Below are positions 9,134-19,192 of a DNA stretch of 64,000 nucleotides, one piece after another (the first letter of the stretch is position 1; every line of letters starts with the position of its first letter). The stretch lies in contig CM049999.1 in NCBI GenBank assembly GCA_016630955.3, positions 620,001 through 684,000 of the forward strand, in the 5' to 3' direction. The position numbers and the translations under genes are program-made. The notes under the pieces were generated by a model. It ran no database searches. It saw only the letters and a list, made by a program, of their open reading frames with translations, and was not told where the DNA came from. This DNA is from Didymella arachidicola. Its lineage: Eukaryota; Ascomycota; Dothideomycetes; Pleosporales; Didymellaceae.

Positions 9134-10379
9134 CGAGAGAATGGTCTGCCTTATAATTAGTTGTAATCGCGTCTTAATAGAATAGTGCTATACAGTAAGC
9201 TGCATTTTCGTGGTTGGTCTTATAACTGTTTGTAGTAACGACTGTTGTAGTAATAAATGTGACGATTGGAGTTGTCTTCGGTAAATAGGTACTGCACACT
9301 GGCTTAAATATGTAGAGCAAGTGAACTAAGTACACGTGCATTGCATTACTGATACATCTCCTAATATGACTTCGTATATTATCGGTCCTTGCATATTGTA
9401 CAGCTAAAGTCTACGAGATACTAGCAGATAGCGCACAAGACTTCGTGGCCTGGATTATATTGCGTTATAATTTCAAGATACGGATCTACATCGTCTATAT
9501 TACTTGGTTGTTCTATGCGACTTGTGGTTCCGCGTATTCCGCTATAGTTAGACTAGGGATCCTTTACCTTGTGACGTACTGCCAGATAGAAAGTAGTTGA
9601 TGCAAGTGATTATTGTTGATGATGATGTCCTGTGTGTTTACGGCCGAACCTTTTCTGAGCTGAGGTGGGAGGACCCCTGCGCTGTTCTTGGCAGGTCTAT
9701 TGCTAAGCCTGTCACTCGGACACCTGCAATCTCACACGTCCAGTCGATTCTTAGAGCACTAAACCGTTAGGTTCACTACACGCTGAAATCTGGGTTGTAG
9801 AGCACTAATAATTCGATGCTAGCTACACCGCATAATGACTAGTCATGCTAAGCATAATAGATAACACACCGCATATGGCGCTAGTTTAGATAGTATGCCA
9901 TGTATTATGTAAGGGACTGGGACTTCCGACTACCCGGGCTACGGATCCTGGCTCCACATACGAGCCGCCAAGCTTAGCGCCACGCTATGTTATCTCAGAC
10001 CCGTGACTTAATAAACCTCATTTCGGTGCTCTAGAAAGCGACCGTACGAAGGGGCTAGTAGTTGGTCTTGCACTACCTGAATAAACTAGGCCTATTTGGT
10101 CTAAGACCAAATACTAGCTCTTTTGTACAGTATCATGCACTAATTAAACGTGCATTCATGCTGCGGTACAGCTGTCGGCCGCTAGGTGTGACAGACCATA
10201 GCTTTGGAAATTGGGTTCCAGATTACAAAAAGCGTAAGCTATGTACCTAGTAATGTTAAAGCAACGTAAGTATATATATATCCCTTTAAACACACACAAC
10301 TAACCACACACAGTTTATACTCACACAATCCAACAAGACCTAAACACAGACTTAATACCTAGTAAATTCTTTTACCAAC
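9134..10379. other. Gene-free AT-rich spacer
   Basis: No supported gene. A 12-bp perfect palindrome (ATGACTAGTCAT, 9835-9846) is the only structure I noticed. The last 120 bp would contain the promoter of the small secreted protein gene that starts at 10380. Confidence 0.4.
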
Positions 10380-10843
10380 ATGTACACCTCTACCATGATT
10401 TCAACTCTTTACCTTGTTGCAGGAGTATTTATGTAAGTTTAGCAAACTTATCTACTACACCCCTTTATCTGTTTAACGTCTTGCTAATTTCTTAAAAAGG
10501 ACTGGAGTTAGTGCGAGTGCGCATACTAGGCTTGTTTGTTGCCAAAAGATTAACAACAAATGGACGTATAATGGGGAATTAACAAAGGATGTGTGCAGCA
10601 ACGACTATTCCAACGAGGTAAGCATCAACCATTTTCATACATCACTGTTACTTACTAAGATAATGATAGGCGCAATTCCGTAACAGCTTCTGCACTGGAA
10701 CAAACGACAATAAGTTGTCCGGAAGTGACTTTTTTAACAGCTGCAAAAACGTTGCAGCTGCTGGTTACACCAACACAGCAGGAAAAGTTGTCTATATTTC
10801 GGATCGCAACTCGGTCGGCTCTGGCGACAGACTCAGCTGTTAG
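10380..10843 (+). CDS. Small cysteine-rich secreted protein (candidate effector)
   Basis: Three exons, 10380-10432, 10500-10617 and 10670-10843, join in frame to 114 codons. Introns have GTAAGT and GTAAGC donors and AAG/TAG acceptors. An N-terminal signal peptide is followed by a likely cleavage near VSASA (about residue 24). The mature chain is about 90 aa with six cysteines (LVCCQK, DVCSND, SFCTGT, NSCKN, and a final LSC), enough for three disulfides. I recognise no enzyme family. Size, secretion signal, cysteine content and location 190 bp from a transposon fit a fungal effector. Clean splicing with no stops argues that it is intact. Confidence 0.75.
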
Positions 10844-10872
10844 GTTGATTAGAGGGAGGCAGAAAGTGTGAA

Positions 10873-10938
10873 GGTGTTAGATGGTTAGAAGGATGGTGTT
10901 AGATGGTTAGAAGGATGGTGTTAGATGGTTAGAAAGAT
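10873..10938. repeat. Minisatellite, 22 bp x 3
   Basis: Three head-to-tail copies of a 22-bp unit beginning GGTGTTAGATGGTTAGAAGG; the first two are identical and the third carries one change. It lies just after the stop codon of the small secreted protein gene, in its likely 3' UTR. Confidence 0.9.
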
Positions 10939-11094
10939 AGTGTTAACTATTGTTAGCGTCCGCTCCTTTGTAGAAATAAATGTTACCGCAAAATCCACAT
11001 CTAGATGTTGTAAGAAGTCGCACTAGGTTAACGTAGTTTACAAGCGAGTCGCGCACCCCACCAAACTTAAGCACCTCTTTGATCTCAACGTACA

Positions 11095-12747
11095 ATGGCG
11101 CCACGTAGCGAAAAGCAATCACGTTCAAATGAAGCAGATATTCAGCTTGCTATCCCATCTATCGATAATTATCAATTTACAGCCAATCGACGCGCTGCTA
11201 CTGTCTACAACGTCCCTGAATCTACGCTACGTGACCGGCGTAGTGGCAAGCCTGCCCGACGCGATTGCCAGCCTAACTCAAAGAAGCTGACTGAGCGAGA
11301 AGAGGAGGTGATAGTCAGCTATATACTTGACCTTGGCTTGCGTGGGTTTGCGCCTACGTACACTGCTGTACGCGATATGGCTGATAGACTGCTGGCTGCG
11401 CGCAGCGCTGGTGAGGTTGGGCAGAAGTGGCCTGCCAACTTTGTTAAGCGTACAGACAGTCTTACGACGCGTTTTAATCGCGCATATGATAGGCAGAGAG
11501 CTCTGTGTGAGGATCCAGTCTTAATTAAGAGCTGGTTTGAGCTTGTAGAGCAGACAAAAGCCAAGTACGGCATCTGTGATGATGACGTCTGGAACTTTGA
11601 CGAAGCTGGCTTCATGATGGGCAAGATCACGACGCAGCTTGTCGTGACAGGGTCAGAGCGGAGAGGCCGGCCAAAGGCTCTCCAGCCTGGTAATCGTGAG
11701 TGGGCAACGTTGATTGCTGGGATCAACGCTGCTGGGTGGTCTATCCCACCGTTCATCATCTTGACTGGCCAGTACCACCTCTCTGCCTAGTATGAGGACG
11801 CAGCAATCCCACGTGACTGGGCGATCGCAGTCAGCGACAACGGCTGGACTACCAACAAGCTAGGAGTAGAGTGGCTAGAGCACTTTAACGCTCATACAAA
11901 GGCTTGTACAGTAGGAGCGCGTCGGCTGCTCATCCTTGATGGCCATGAGAGCCACCACTCTCTTAAGTTCCAGGAGATCTGCAAGGAGAACAATATCTAC
12001 ACGCTCTGCATGCCGCCTCACTCATCTCACCTTCTCCAGCGTCTTGACGTTGGCTGCTTCTCGCCATTGAAGCGCGCGTACAGCCGTGAAATTGAGAGGC
12101 TGATCCGCGACCATATCAACCACATCACCAAGCTTGAGTTCCTCCCAGCTATCAAGGCAGCGTACGATCGATCATTCACGTCTACCAATATCTGCTCTGC
12201 CTTCTCTGGCGCAGGGCTTGTCCCTCTCCATCCAGATGTTGTTCTATCAAAGCTTGACGTACAGCTGCGTACACCAACGCCACCAGCAGCCCTGATAGAG
12301 GCTCTGTGGGAGGCTCGTACACCAAGCAACGTACGTGAGCTTGAGGCTCAGTCAAGCCTAATACGTGAGCGCGTACGTAAGCATAAGAGCTCTTCGCCAG
12401 CCTCAATTATTGAAGCAATAGATCAGCTTAAGAAAGGGGCAGAGGTGATAATGCTGTCTGCTGAGCTAATGCGCGATCGGATCACCAACCTTGAGAAGGC
12501 AAACAAGGCAGCGTCTGCGCGTAGGCAGCGCAAGAGAAAGCGTATACAACACCAAGGAGTATTAACAATGGGAGCTGGAGAGGATATACTCGCTCAACGT
12601 GAGGCTGAGCAGCAGACTGCTCGTGAGAAGCGTCAGACAGGAGAGCAATCAGGCCTCAGCCGCCAGGCTCTGGCGCGCTGCAGCAAGTGTAGAGAGACTG
12701 GACACAACGCGCGTACGTGCAAGAAAGACACTATAGCTACTGCTTAA
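11095..12747 (+). pseudogene. Fot1-like transposase with a single in-frame stop
   Basis: The frame has 551 codons with a single TAG at 11788-11790, in the codon that is TGG (W) in the copy at 287, so one G-to-A change inactivates it. The layout is an N-terminal helix-turn-helix, CENP-B-like region, and DDE_1 core (WNFDEAGFM, LILDGHESH, LLQRLDVGCF, where P is replaced by R just before the third catalytic D). A basic coiled segment and the CCHC knuckle CSKCRETGHNARTC complete it. Apart from the stop it is the best-preserved member of this subfamily here, and readthrough would give a nearly full protein. Confidence 0.9.
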
Positions 12748-12803
12748 TCTACTGCTTTAATCTCTATATATTATACTGTTGCGTCGTTGAGATATACGTC
12801 TAG

Positions 12804-12868
12804 AGAGGTGGGCAAGTTTGGTGGGGTGCGCAGCTCGCTTGCGTGTGCAGCTCGCTTGCCACCTACGT
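12804..12868 (+). repeat. Right terminal repeat of copy 2 (type A)
   Basis: A 65-bp terminus with two direct subterminal repeats (GCTCGCTTGCGTGTGCAGCT region). Its inverted partner in sequence is 207-271, 12.6 kb away, not the left end of its own element. Confidence 0.85.
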
Positions 12869-12890
12869 TATTAATAGTATAACGTCTATA

Positions 12891-15025
12891 CCGTGTCCGT
12901 GCGCGTGCTGCACGCTATCGCGTGTTGCACGCGAGCAGCCCTGATCGTCTACAGAAAGATGAGGCTGTAGAGCCACGCAGAATAGCTATTATTATAAGAT
13001 CTTTTGGTGGAGTGATCTATAGGCTTATGCGACAAGCTTGTACTATCTATATTTACTTGGAAGCTTGATGTTGCGACCTCGTGTAGACGTTTTAGGTGGA
13101 GGAGACGGGGAGCGCTCTGCAGCAGCAACACCACTTCGCACAGCTACAGTACCACAATTCTGCTTCTTTCTTGGTGCTGCAGACTGTGAGGCTTTACGCT
13201 TGCCTCTTTGGGACAATTGCAGAGCTTTTTGAGTGTCGCGCTCTGCTTTTTGACGTGCTCTTTCTGCCTTGCATTTGTCAATAGCGCAGCGTTCATCTGC
13301 ACGCTTCCTCTCCCGCTCTTCCTTCTCCCTCACTGCCTTCTCACGCTTTTCTTATGCAATCTTCTCATTGTAGAGCTTGTTAGCATGCTTCAACTCCTTC
13401 ATCTTTGCCTTTTCAAGCTCTTCCTCATGCTTCATCTCCTTCTCAATGCGCTCTCTAATCTTGGCTTCCTTGAATGATCGAGGTGACCAAAAGCGTGAAG
13501 GCACCCATGGATTACAGTCATGCTGCTGCAGGTCAAGAGCTCTGCTTTTCTTCTCTTGCTTCTTCTTGTACTGAAGAGACTCTGTAAGCCCATCATTTTC
13601 TTGGTGGAGTAGCTCATTACTGATACAAATGTGATGGAGTGTGTGCCTTAGCACCCGCGCGTCCTTACTGAGATTATCCTTCACAGCCCGCTGCAGAATT
13701 CTGTCAATTCTGCGCCATTCTGAGCTGCTGTAGTGTGAAGCAATTGATGACGATGAGCTGCCGTCATCTGATGAAGGTGGTGCAAATCTATCGAGTATAA
13801 CGTTGGGGTTGAAGGGGTATACACCCACTGCCTTGAAGGCCTGTTGTATGAGGGTTTCTGTGAAGGTAGACGTCCAGGCAGACCAGAATAAGTTGAAGAA
13901 ATCACCCTTCTTCACTGGCAACAGTCCCTTGCTCTTAAAGAGTCTTTCTGTAAGCTGCTTCGAGTATGCTCGTGCCAACGGAGCAAACAACACTACGTCA
14001 AGTGGCTGGAGGGTATGAGTACTGTGAGGCGGATAGATAGCTAATAGAATCTTGTTCTGATAACAGTACTTTAGAAACAGCTTGCTTATATGGCTGCCGT
14101 GGCCGTCTACAATAAGTAGCCGCCACTTTCTTCGAACTGACTCCTTGGTGTTGGCATCAAACACCTGCTGAAGCCAGGCAAGGCCTGCGTCATTGTTTGA
14201 CCAGCCGTTGGAGGTGACGTTGACGTAGACTTGGTGTTTTCTGATGTCTACTTCACTCACCCAGCTTGATTGGACCTTCTTGGAGTTGGCTGGGTAGATG
14301 AGGCCTGGTGGGAGTGCAATTCCAGAAGCTCCCACACAAGCTATCAACGTAACCCATTCACAATTGCCATCGTGGAGCATCTCTTTGAACCTCTTCTGCT
14401 TCCATTTGGTCTTGCTGAAGATCCTCTTGCTCTTGCCTATCGATCCAATCATGAAGCCCTTCTCATCCATATTGTATGTATGCTCAGGCTCTATTGAGTA
14501 TTCTTCAATCTTTGTGTGTAGCATGTTGAAGTAGAGCTGATATTTATCGTAGGAATCAGCAGCGACGCGATCGGCAGCCATGGCGGAGGTCCATCGAGGT
14601 GTGAGCTCATCCGAGTGTCGGTTGATGAATCGGGAAACCCAGGCCTCAGAGACTGGCTTTTTGGCTATTGTAGACGCAAAAGACTGGATCATTTCACGCG
14701 TAGGAGGTAGGTGGTAATCTGTAAGCTTATCTATATAAGCTACAAGCTCTACCTCCTCCTCTGGGGTGAGGTGTTGCTGGTTGATGTTCTTCTGTTTAAT
14801 AGAGCCAAAAACGCGTCGGTGATGGCGGGACAAAGTTGAGCGATTAACACCATGTTTGTCAGCAATCTCTTGGTACACAAGTTTACCAGCTGCATCAGCT
14901 GCATCAGCATCTTTAATTGCAGCTTCTAGAGACATTGTGGTGTTGAGTTATGGTGTTGAGAAAGATGGGATGATTCCGCGCTCGCGTGCATCACGCGAAA
15001 GCGTGCAGCACGCGCACGGACACGG
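12891..15025 (-). mobile_element. Pogo-like DNA transposon, 2.1-kb family, broken copy
   Basis: Bounded by TA (12889-12890 and 15026-15027). Inverted ends of about 46 bp start CCGTGTCCGTGCGCGTGCTG with about two mismatches. Related to the element at 16373-18472, with which it shares the first 17 terminal bases except one. Left of it ACGTCTA (12882-12888) and right of it CTAGGTTCGTGGG look like the two halves of another element's terminus, so it is probably nested in the end of the truncated element at 15028-16277. Confidence 0.9.
13043..14935 (-). pseudogene. Pogo-like transposase with one stop
   Basis: From ATG at 14935 the frame is open for 527 codons, meets TAA at 13352-13354, and continues in the same frame to a stop at 13043 (about 630 codons). 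The order is a helix-turn-helix with VNRSTLSRHHRR (about residues 30-42), a CENP-B-like region, and a DDE_1 core (YNMDEKGFMIG, LIVDGHGSH, LQPLDVVLF). The tail is long, lysine/glutamate-rich and coiled-coil-like, ending RGRNIKLPSKYR. The stop lies in the tail, so the product would keep the catalytic core but lose about 100 C-terminal residues. No zinc knuckle. Confidence 0.88.
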
Positions 15026-15027
15026 TA

Positions 15028-16277
15028 CTAGGTTCGTGGGCCACCGCCTCTCGTGGGCTACTTTTGCCAAGACCCTACCAAAACTCACCCTATTATGGCA
15101 CAAAATACCACAAACTGGCGCTGCATGAGGCGAAACAAGCTGCAATATTACCCAGAGACTAATTCTACATCATTCTTGCACGTTCGCGCGTTGTGCCCTG
15201 TCTCTCCGCACCTTCCACACCGTCGTTGGGATGGTTCACCTCCTTCAGCGCGCACCCTCTTTTTTGGCTTCTTACCATCACCACGCGCGCCAAAATCCTG
15301 CAGAGCAACTAGTCGCTGCGCCTCTCCAACTGTTATGCTCCCTCCTGACTAGATCTTCTTTCTTTTGTGCGGTTTACGCTCTATTGCAGCTGCTAGAGTC
15401 TCGTGCAGCTCAGCTATTTCCTTCTTCGCTAAAGCTAGCTCGTACACCACACCCTTTGCCCCCTTTAGGAGGTGCTCAGACGCGCTGGTAGTAGACGTTG
15501 GTGAGCTACCAAATTGCCTCTTATACTTGTCTCGAATCAGAGTTGATTGCAATTCAAATTCGTTAACGTTCTTTGGGGTTTGTGACTGCCAGGGTTCGTT
15601 ATTTGAAGGGAGGGGTGGCGGTGGAGTGCGCAGCTTCATATTCAGGGTCGATATGACGCGATCCGGGGCAAACGGAGCCAATCCGGCCCATCGGAACCCT
15701 CCTTAAATGTTGCTAGGGGTAATAGCTTTGTTATAAGCCGCTATGAAGCATAAGAGGAACTCCTGCTTTGTGATGTGGTTAATCCGGTTGTGTATGAGCC
15801 GATTGACCTCATCCCCGTACGCCTTCTTCAGAGGGCCAAAACAAGCCACATCAAGTGGCTGCAAGAGGTGCGATGAGTGCGCAGGCATTGTAAAAACCAC
15901 AATCTTGTTCTCTTTGCAGTATTGGGTGAATGCTGCGGCCTGGTGGCTCTTATGGCCGTCTACAAGTAGCAAACGGTAGGTCCTATAGGTACACTCCTTA
16001 GTATGCCTGTCAAAGTGCTTCAACCAGTCAAGACCAAGCTTGTTGTTAGTCCAGCCGTTCTTAGAGACCCCAATTACCTAGTCCTGGGGCAGATCTTTGT
16101 TCTTAGTCCATTTGATCTGGTGGTCTTTGCCTTTGAGGATGATGAAGGGTGGGATGGCCCACCCTGTAGCATTCACGCCCAAAATCAACGTAGCCCACTC
16201 CTTACTGCCTGGCTGGATCTGCTTTGCTTGTCCTGGGTTCTCTGCGTCTGCAACTACTGCCCCAGGGGTAATCTATA
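15028..16277 (-). mobile_element. Truncated Fot1-like transposon
   Basis: Its terminus beside 15028 (GGTTCGTGGGCCACCGCC, CTACTTTTGCCAAGACCC, CCAAAACTCACC) shows the modular end seen in the orphan repeats. The transposase runs right to left and breaks off near 16277, where homology to the other copies ends inside the catalytic core. The 95 bp up to the next element (16373) match nothing here. The outer tip may be ACGTCTA at 12882-12888, separated by a nested element. Confidence 0.7.
15148..16277 (-). pseudogene. Fot1-like transposase, N-terminal half missing
   Basis: About 375 codons remain in one frame, with stops at 16078-16080 (TAG in place of a W codon), 15703-15705 (TAA) and 15349-15351 (TAG). 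It retains the second and third catalytic blocks (LLVDGHKSH, LLQPLDVACF) and a C-terminal CCHC knuckle (CGRCGETGHNARTC), but the first catalytic aspartate block and the DNA-binding region are gone. It is nearest in layout to the transposase at 2310-3944. Confidence 0.85.
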
Positions 16278-16372
16278 ATAATATTTCGCGATTATTACAT
16301 CTAACAGAGAGCTTTGCTATAGATATATTGATAGCTTCCCTTCTAAAGAAGACTTAAAGTACAAGCCCTATA

Positions 16373-16416
16373 CCGAGTCCGTGCGCGTGACGCCCACCAT
16401 CGCGTAACGCCCCGCT
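16373..16416 (+). repeat. Perfect 44-bp terminal inverted repeat, left
   Basis: Identical to the reverse complement of 18429-18472. Starts CCGAGTCCGTGCGCGTG. Confidence 0.9.
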
Positions 16417-16524
16417 GAGATCCTATCGACTTGTTGAAAAATAAGGTTACTGAGCCACCAACAACAGCAAATATTGTATAATATTGTAGTAGAGTAGTAA
16501 ATAGACCTATGTGAACTACTTGTG

Positions 16525-18384
16525 CTACTTGTATTTACTTGGAAGCCTAACGTTGCGTCCGCGGCGAGTAGTGACTGGTGGAGGAGCTGAGGGTGCCTCA
16601 GGGGCTTCTTTCGCACCACCAGCATCACCAGCTTGTTTCTGACGCTTATTGCTACCTGAGGTAGCTTTTAAGGCTTTACGCTTACCCTTTTGGGATAATT
16701 GGATAGCAGTAGTAGCTTGACGAGCGTCCCTTTGACGCTGCGCTTCAGCTGCCTTCTTAGCCTTCTCCTGCACCCTCACCTCCTTAGCTCTCTCACGCTC
16801 TGTACGCTTCTCCTGAGCCTCTCTTGCTCTCTGAAGCTTAATTGCTACTTGCTCTTGCTTCTGACGTAGCTTTTGAAGATGCTGCTCCTCCTGTTCTTGC
16901 TCATTGATCTTCCGACGATAGTGTGCCTCTCTGACCTTCCGAGGAGACCAAAATACAGGTTGACTTTGGTACTCCTTCCGCTGTTGGAGACTCAGGGGCT
17001 TACTCTTCTTATTGTGCTTCTTCCTGTGTGCAAGAGACTCCTGCAGGCCTTTGTTCTGCTCAGTAAGCAGCTCAACCTGGGCAGTAAGAGAGTGAATTGC
17101 CCCTGTCAGCTCCCGCACTGCCTCACTGTCAGGTTCCTTCACATGATCCTTAAGTACCTGCCTTATACGCCTCCAGTCTGTTGGTCTAAGAGCTCCTGAT
17201 TGTTCTTCTTTGTCTGTATAAGTGTTGTTGACTTGTTTGAGTACAGCAGAGGCGTCAGGGGGCCATATCCCTGTGGCTGCAAAGGAGTTGACGATTGTTG
17301 ACTCCTGAAATGAGCTCTGCCACGCCGCCCAGAACAGGTGTAAGAAGTTTGATTTAGTGACTGGAGAGGTCCCCTGACTGCTTTGGAGGAACTGCGTAAG
17401 CTCATTTGAGTATGCTCGTGCCAGAGGTGAGAACAGGCAAACGTCCAGTGGCTGGAGCCTGTGTGTTGAGTGAGGGGGAAGGATCATCACGAGTATCTTG
17501 CGTTGGTTGGCGTACTCAATAAAGTCAGGGGTAACGTGGCTCCCGTGGCCGTCAAGTATCAAAAGACGATACTTTCTCCGTGCTGTGGCCTTAGTAGCGC
17601 GATCGAACACCTGTTCAAGCCAGGCAAGAGCTATCTCGTTGTTGCTCCAGCCTGTACTAGATGAGCTGACAAAGACTGAGTGTTCCCCTGGCTTGATATC
17701 CTCCACCCAGCCTGAGTATATAGCTTGATTGGCTGCTGGGTATATGAGGCTTGCTGGCAGGGCTTCCCCTGAGGCACTTATGCAAGCAATAAGCGTGATC
17801 CACTCCCGTGAGCCGTCTTGGAGAGTACCTCTGACTTGCTTGCTGTCCCACAGTGGCCGGGAGAACACTCGTTTTGCACGTTCAAGTACCCCGATCATGA
17901 AGCCCTTCTCATCCATATTGTACATGTGCTGAGGCTCAATGCTGTACTCAGCTATCTTGCTGTGTAGAAGTGTGAAGTAGGCCTCAAAAGAAGCCCCTGA
18001 GTCAGCTTGGTGGCGATTGCGATCCTTCCCTGTTGCCCATTTGGTGACCAGTTCAGCTGTGTGACGGTGGAGGAAGCGAGTAACCCAGCTATCAGAGACG
18101 CTGCTACCAGCTACTTTAGACGCGTAATTTCGGATTTGAAGCCTGTTAGGAGGGAATCCGTCCTCAGTAAGCTTATTAATAAGCTTAATAAGCTCTTGTT
18201 CTTCAGTGTTGTTGAGTTTCCGTTGGTTAACTGCTTTGACCTCCCTAGAAGTTGAAACCCCTTTGTGCCTCCGCGCTAACGTAGACCGATCAACTCCCTT
18301 TGCTTTAGCAAACTTTGTGTATGAAAGTTGTTCTTTATGATTGCGCAAATCGAATTCTGTAGCCGCTTCTTGAATTGAGTCCAT
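16525..18384 (-). CDS. Pogo-like DDE transposase, intact
   Basis: 619 aa in one exon, starting at ATG 18384 about 88 bp inside the element end. An N-terminal helix-turn-helix (VDRSTLARRHKG, about residues 30-41) is followed by a CENP-B-type second DNA-binding region and a DDE_1 catalytic core. The acidic triad lies in YNMDEKGFMIG (about residue 157), LILDGHGSH (about 245) and LQPLDVCLF (about 283). The last 200 residues are strongly charged, K/E/Q-rich and probably coiled coil, ending RGRNVRLPSKYK. It would cut and paste elements with the CCGAGTCCG ends at TA targets. The related copy at 13043-14935 has a stop in its tail, and this one could serve it in trans if it binds that end. Confidence 0.92.
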   Translation of the reverse strand: MDSIQEAATEFDLRNHKEQLSYTKFAKAKGVDRSTLARRHKGVSTSREVKAVNQRKLNNTEEQELIKLINKLTEDGFPPNRLQIRNYASKVAGSSVSDSWVTRFLHRHTAELVTKWATGKDRNRHQADSGASFEAYFTLLHSKIAEYSIEPQHMYNMDEKGFMIGVLERAKRVFSRPLWDSKQVRGTLQDGSREWITLIACISASGEALPASLIYPAANQAIYSGWVEDIKPGEHSVFVSSSSTGWSNNEIALAWLEQVFDRATKATARRKYRLLILDGHGSHVTPDFIEYANQRKILVMILPPHSTHRLQPLDVCLFSPLARAYSNELTQFLQSSQGTSPVTKSNFLHLFWAAWQSSFQESTIVNSFAATGIWPPDASAVLKQVNNTYTDKEEQSGALRPTDWRRIRQVLKDHVKEPDSEAVRELTGAIHSLTAQVELLTEQNKGLQESLAHRKKHNKKSKPLSLQQRKEYQSQPVFWSPRKVREAHYRRKINEQEQEEQHLQKLRQKQEQVAIKLQRAREAQEKRTERERAKEVRVQEKAKKAAEAQRQRDARQATTAIQLSQKGKRKALKATSGSNKRQKQAGDAGGAKEAPEAPSAPPPVTTRRGRNVRLPSKYK

Positions 18385-18428
18385 ATTGACTGAGCTATGG
18401 GGTGTTGAAGATGGGGTGCGATTTGCTT

Positions 18429-18472
18429 AGCGGGGCGTTACGCGATGGTGGGCGTCACGCGCACGGACTCGG
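18429..18472 (-). repeat. Perfect 44-bp terminal inverted repeat, right
   Basis: Reverse complement of 16373-16416 without mismatch. Confidence 0.9.
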
Positions 18473-18474
18473 TA

Positions 18475-19192
18475 ATATACTGCTTCCTAGAGCATACTAA
18501 TTGTACGACGCAAGACCAGGAGCCGGCTGATTGAGAGGATCGCCAGAACCATTCAAGTCCAGAAATGGAAGATTAACCTGCTGCGGTCGCAATCTTCATT
18601 CTGCGGTCTGCTGCGATTTTATGTCTACTTTGGGGTCGGCTTTATAGGCGCGACGTTGGTCGTGTTTGACTACCTATGTTACATGTTATTTCGCTGAATG
18701 GTCCACTGAGACGTGTCTGAACACTTGTGCCAGGACCTCATGGGGATGAAGCAGCTGCGTATCAGAGAGCAGTGTGGCGCTGATATCTTGTGCACTATGG
18801 ACTTCATGGCGACGAAGGCCATCATGGGAACCGTATGGGTATGATTGATGGGGCTCTTGACCATCCCAGCTTCGATCATCCCGGCGGTGGAAGGGGACAT
18901 CAACCTATCGAGCCTTGCGCTCCGGAAAGGAGATTTACTAACCGACTTCGGGAAGAGAGATCCCCGCTGTCTCCATGGCGGGGGCGGAGGATATCATACG
19001 ACAAAAACGTAGAACAGTCGCACAAGCAAGACCTGATCTGCGAAAAATCGTCCACCATCAACCTGATACATGTGTTATGTACGGTGGCACTGCTGCTAAG
19101 CAGTTGGCCTCATCAGGACTATGTGGTACTCATGGAATTCATTGTGTGCTTTACGGTCTAAAGTCTAGCTCGTCGCGCCTGTTTCTGTATTC
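18475..19192. other. Gene-free junction between transposon block and gene-rich DNA
   Basis: Overlapping open frames occur on both strands (for example 18679-18903) but none has recognisable protein character or a start context. I see no element remnant here. Confidence 0.4.

Larger units (their letters stand above)
11031..12868 (+). mobile_element. Fot1/pogo-like DNA transposon, copy 2
   Basis: A 1.84-kb element bounded by TA (11029-11030 and 12869-12870) and closely related to the copy at 207-2060, on the same strand. Its left end (11031-11078, ACGTAGTTTACAAGCGAGTC) is 17 bp shorter than the other termini because it has one subterminal unit instead of two, and it resembles the right end of copy 1. 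Its right end (12804-12868) is type A and matches the left end of copy 1 at 63 of 65 positions. Only one stop interrupts the transposase. Confidence 0.9.
16373..18472 (-). mobile_element. Pogo-like DNA transposon with intact ends and intact transposase
   Basis: A 2,100-bp element between TA duplications (16371-16372 and 18473-18474). The terminal inverted repeats are perfect over 44 bp, starting CCGAGTCCGTGCGCGTGACG and ending CGCCCCGCT. The single transposase frame has no stop. It is the only element here whose ends and coding region both look undamaged, so it is a candidate autonomous, recently inserted copy. Confidence 0.92.

Noticed and set aside
9835..9846. 12-bp perfect palindrome ATGACTAGTCAT
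   Set aside because: Short, without spacer or partner copies; can occur by chance in AT-rich DNA.
18679..19161. Overlapping open frames on both strands just right of the transposon block
   Set aside because: No start context, splice support or protein family character; they read as chance frames in GC-balanced DNA.
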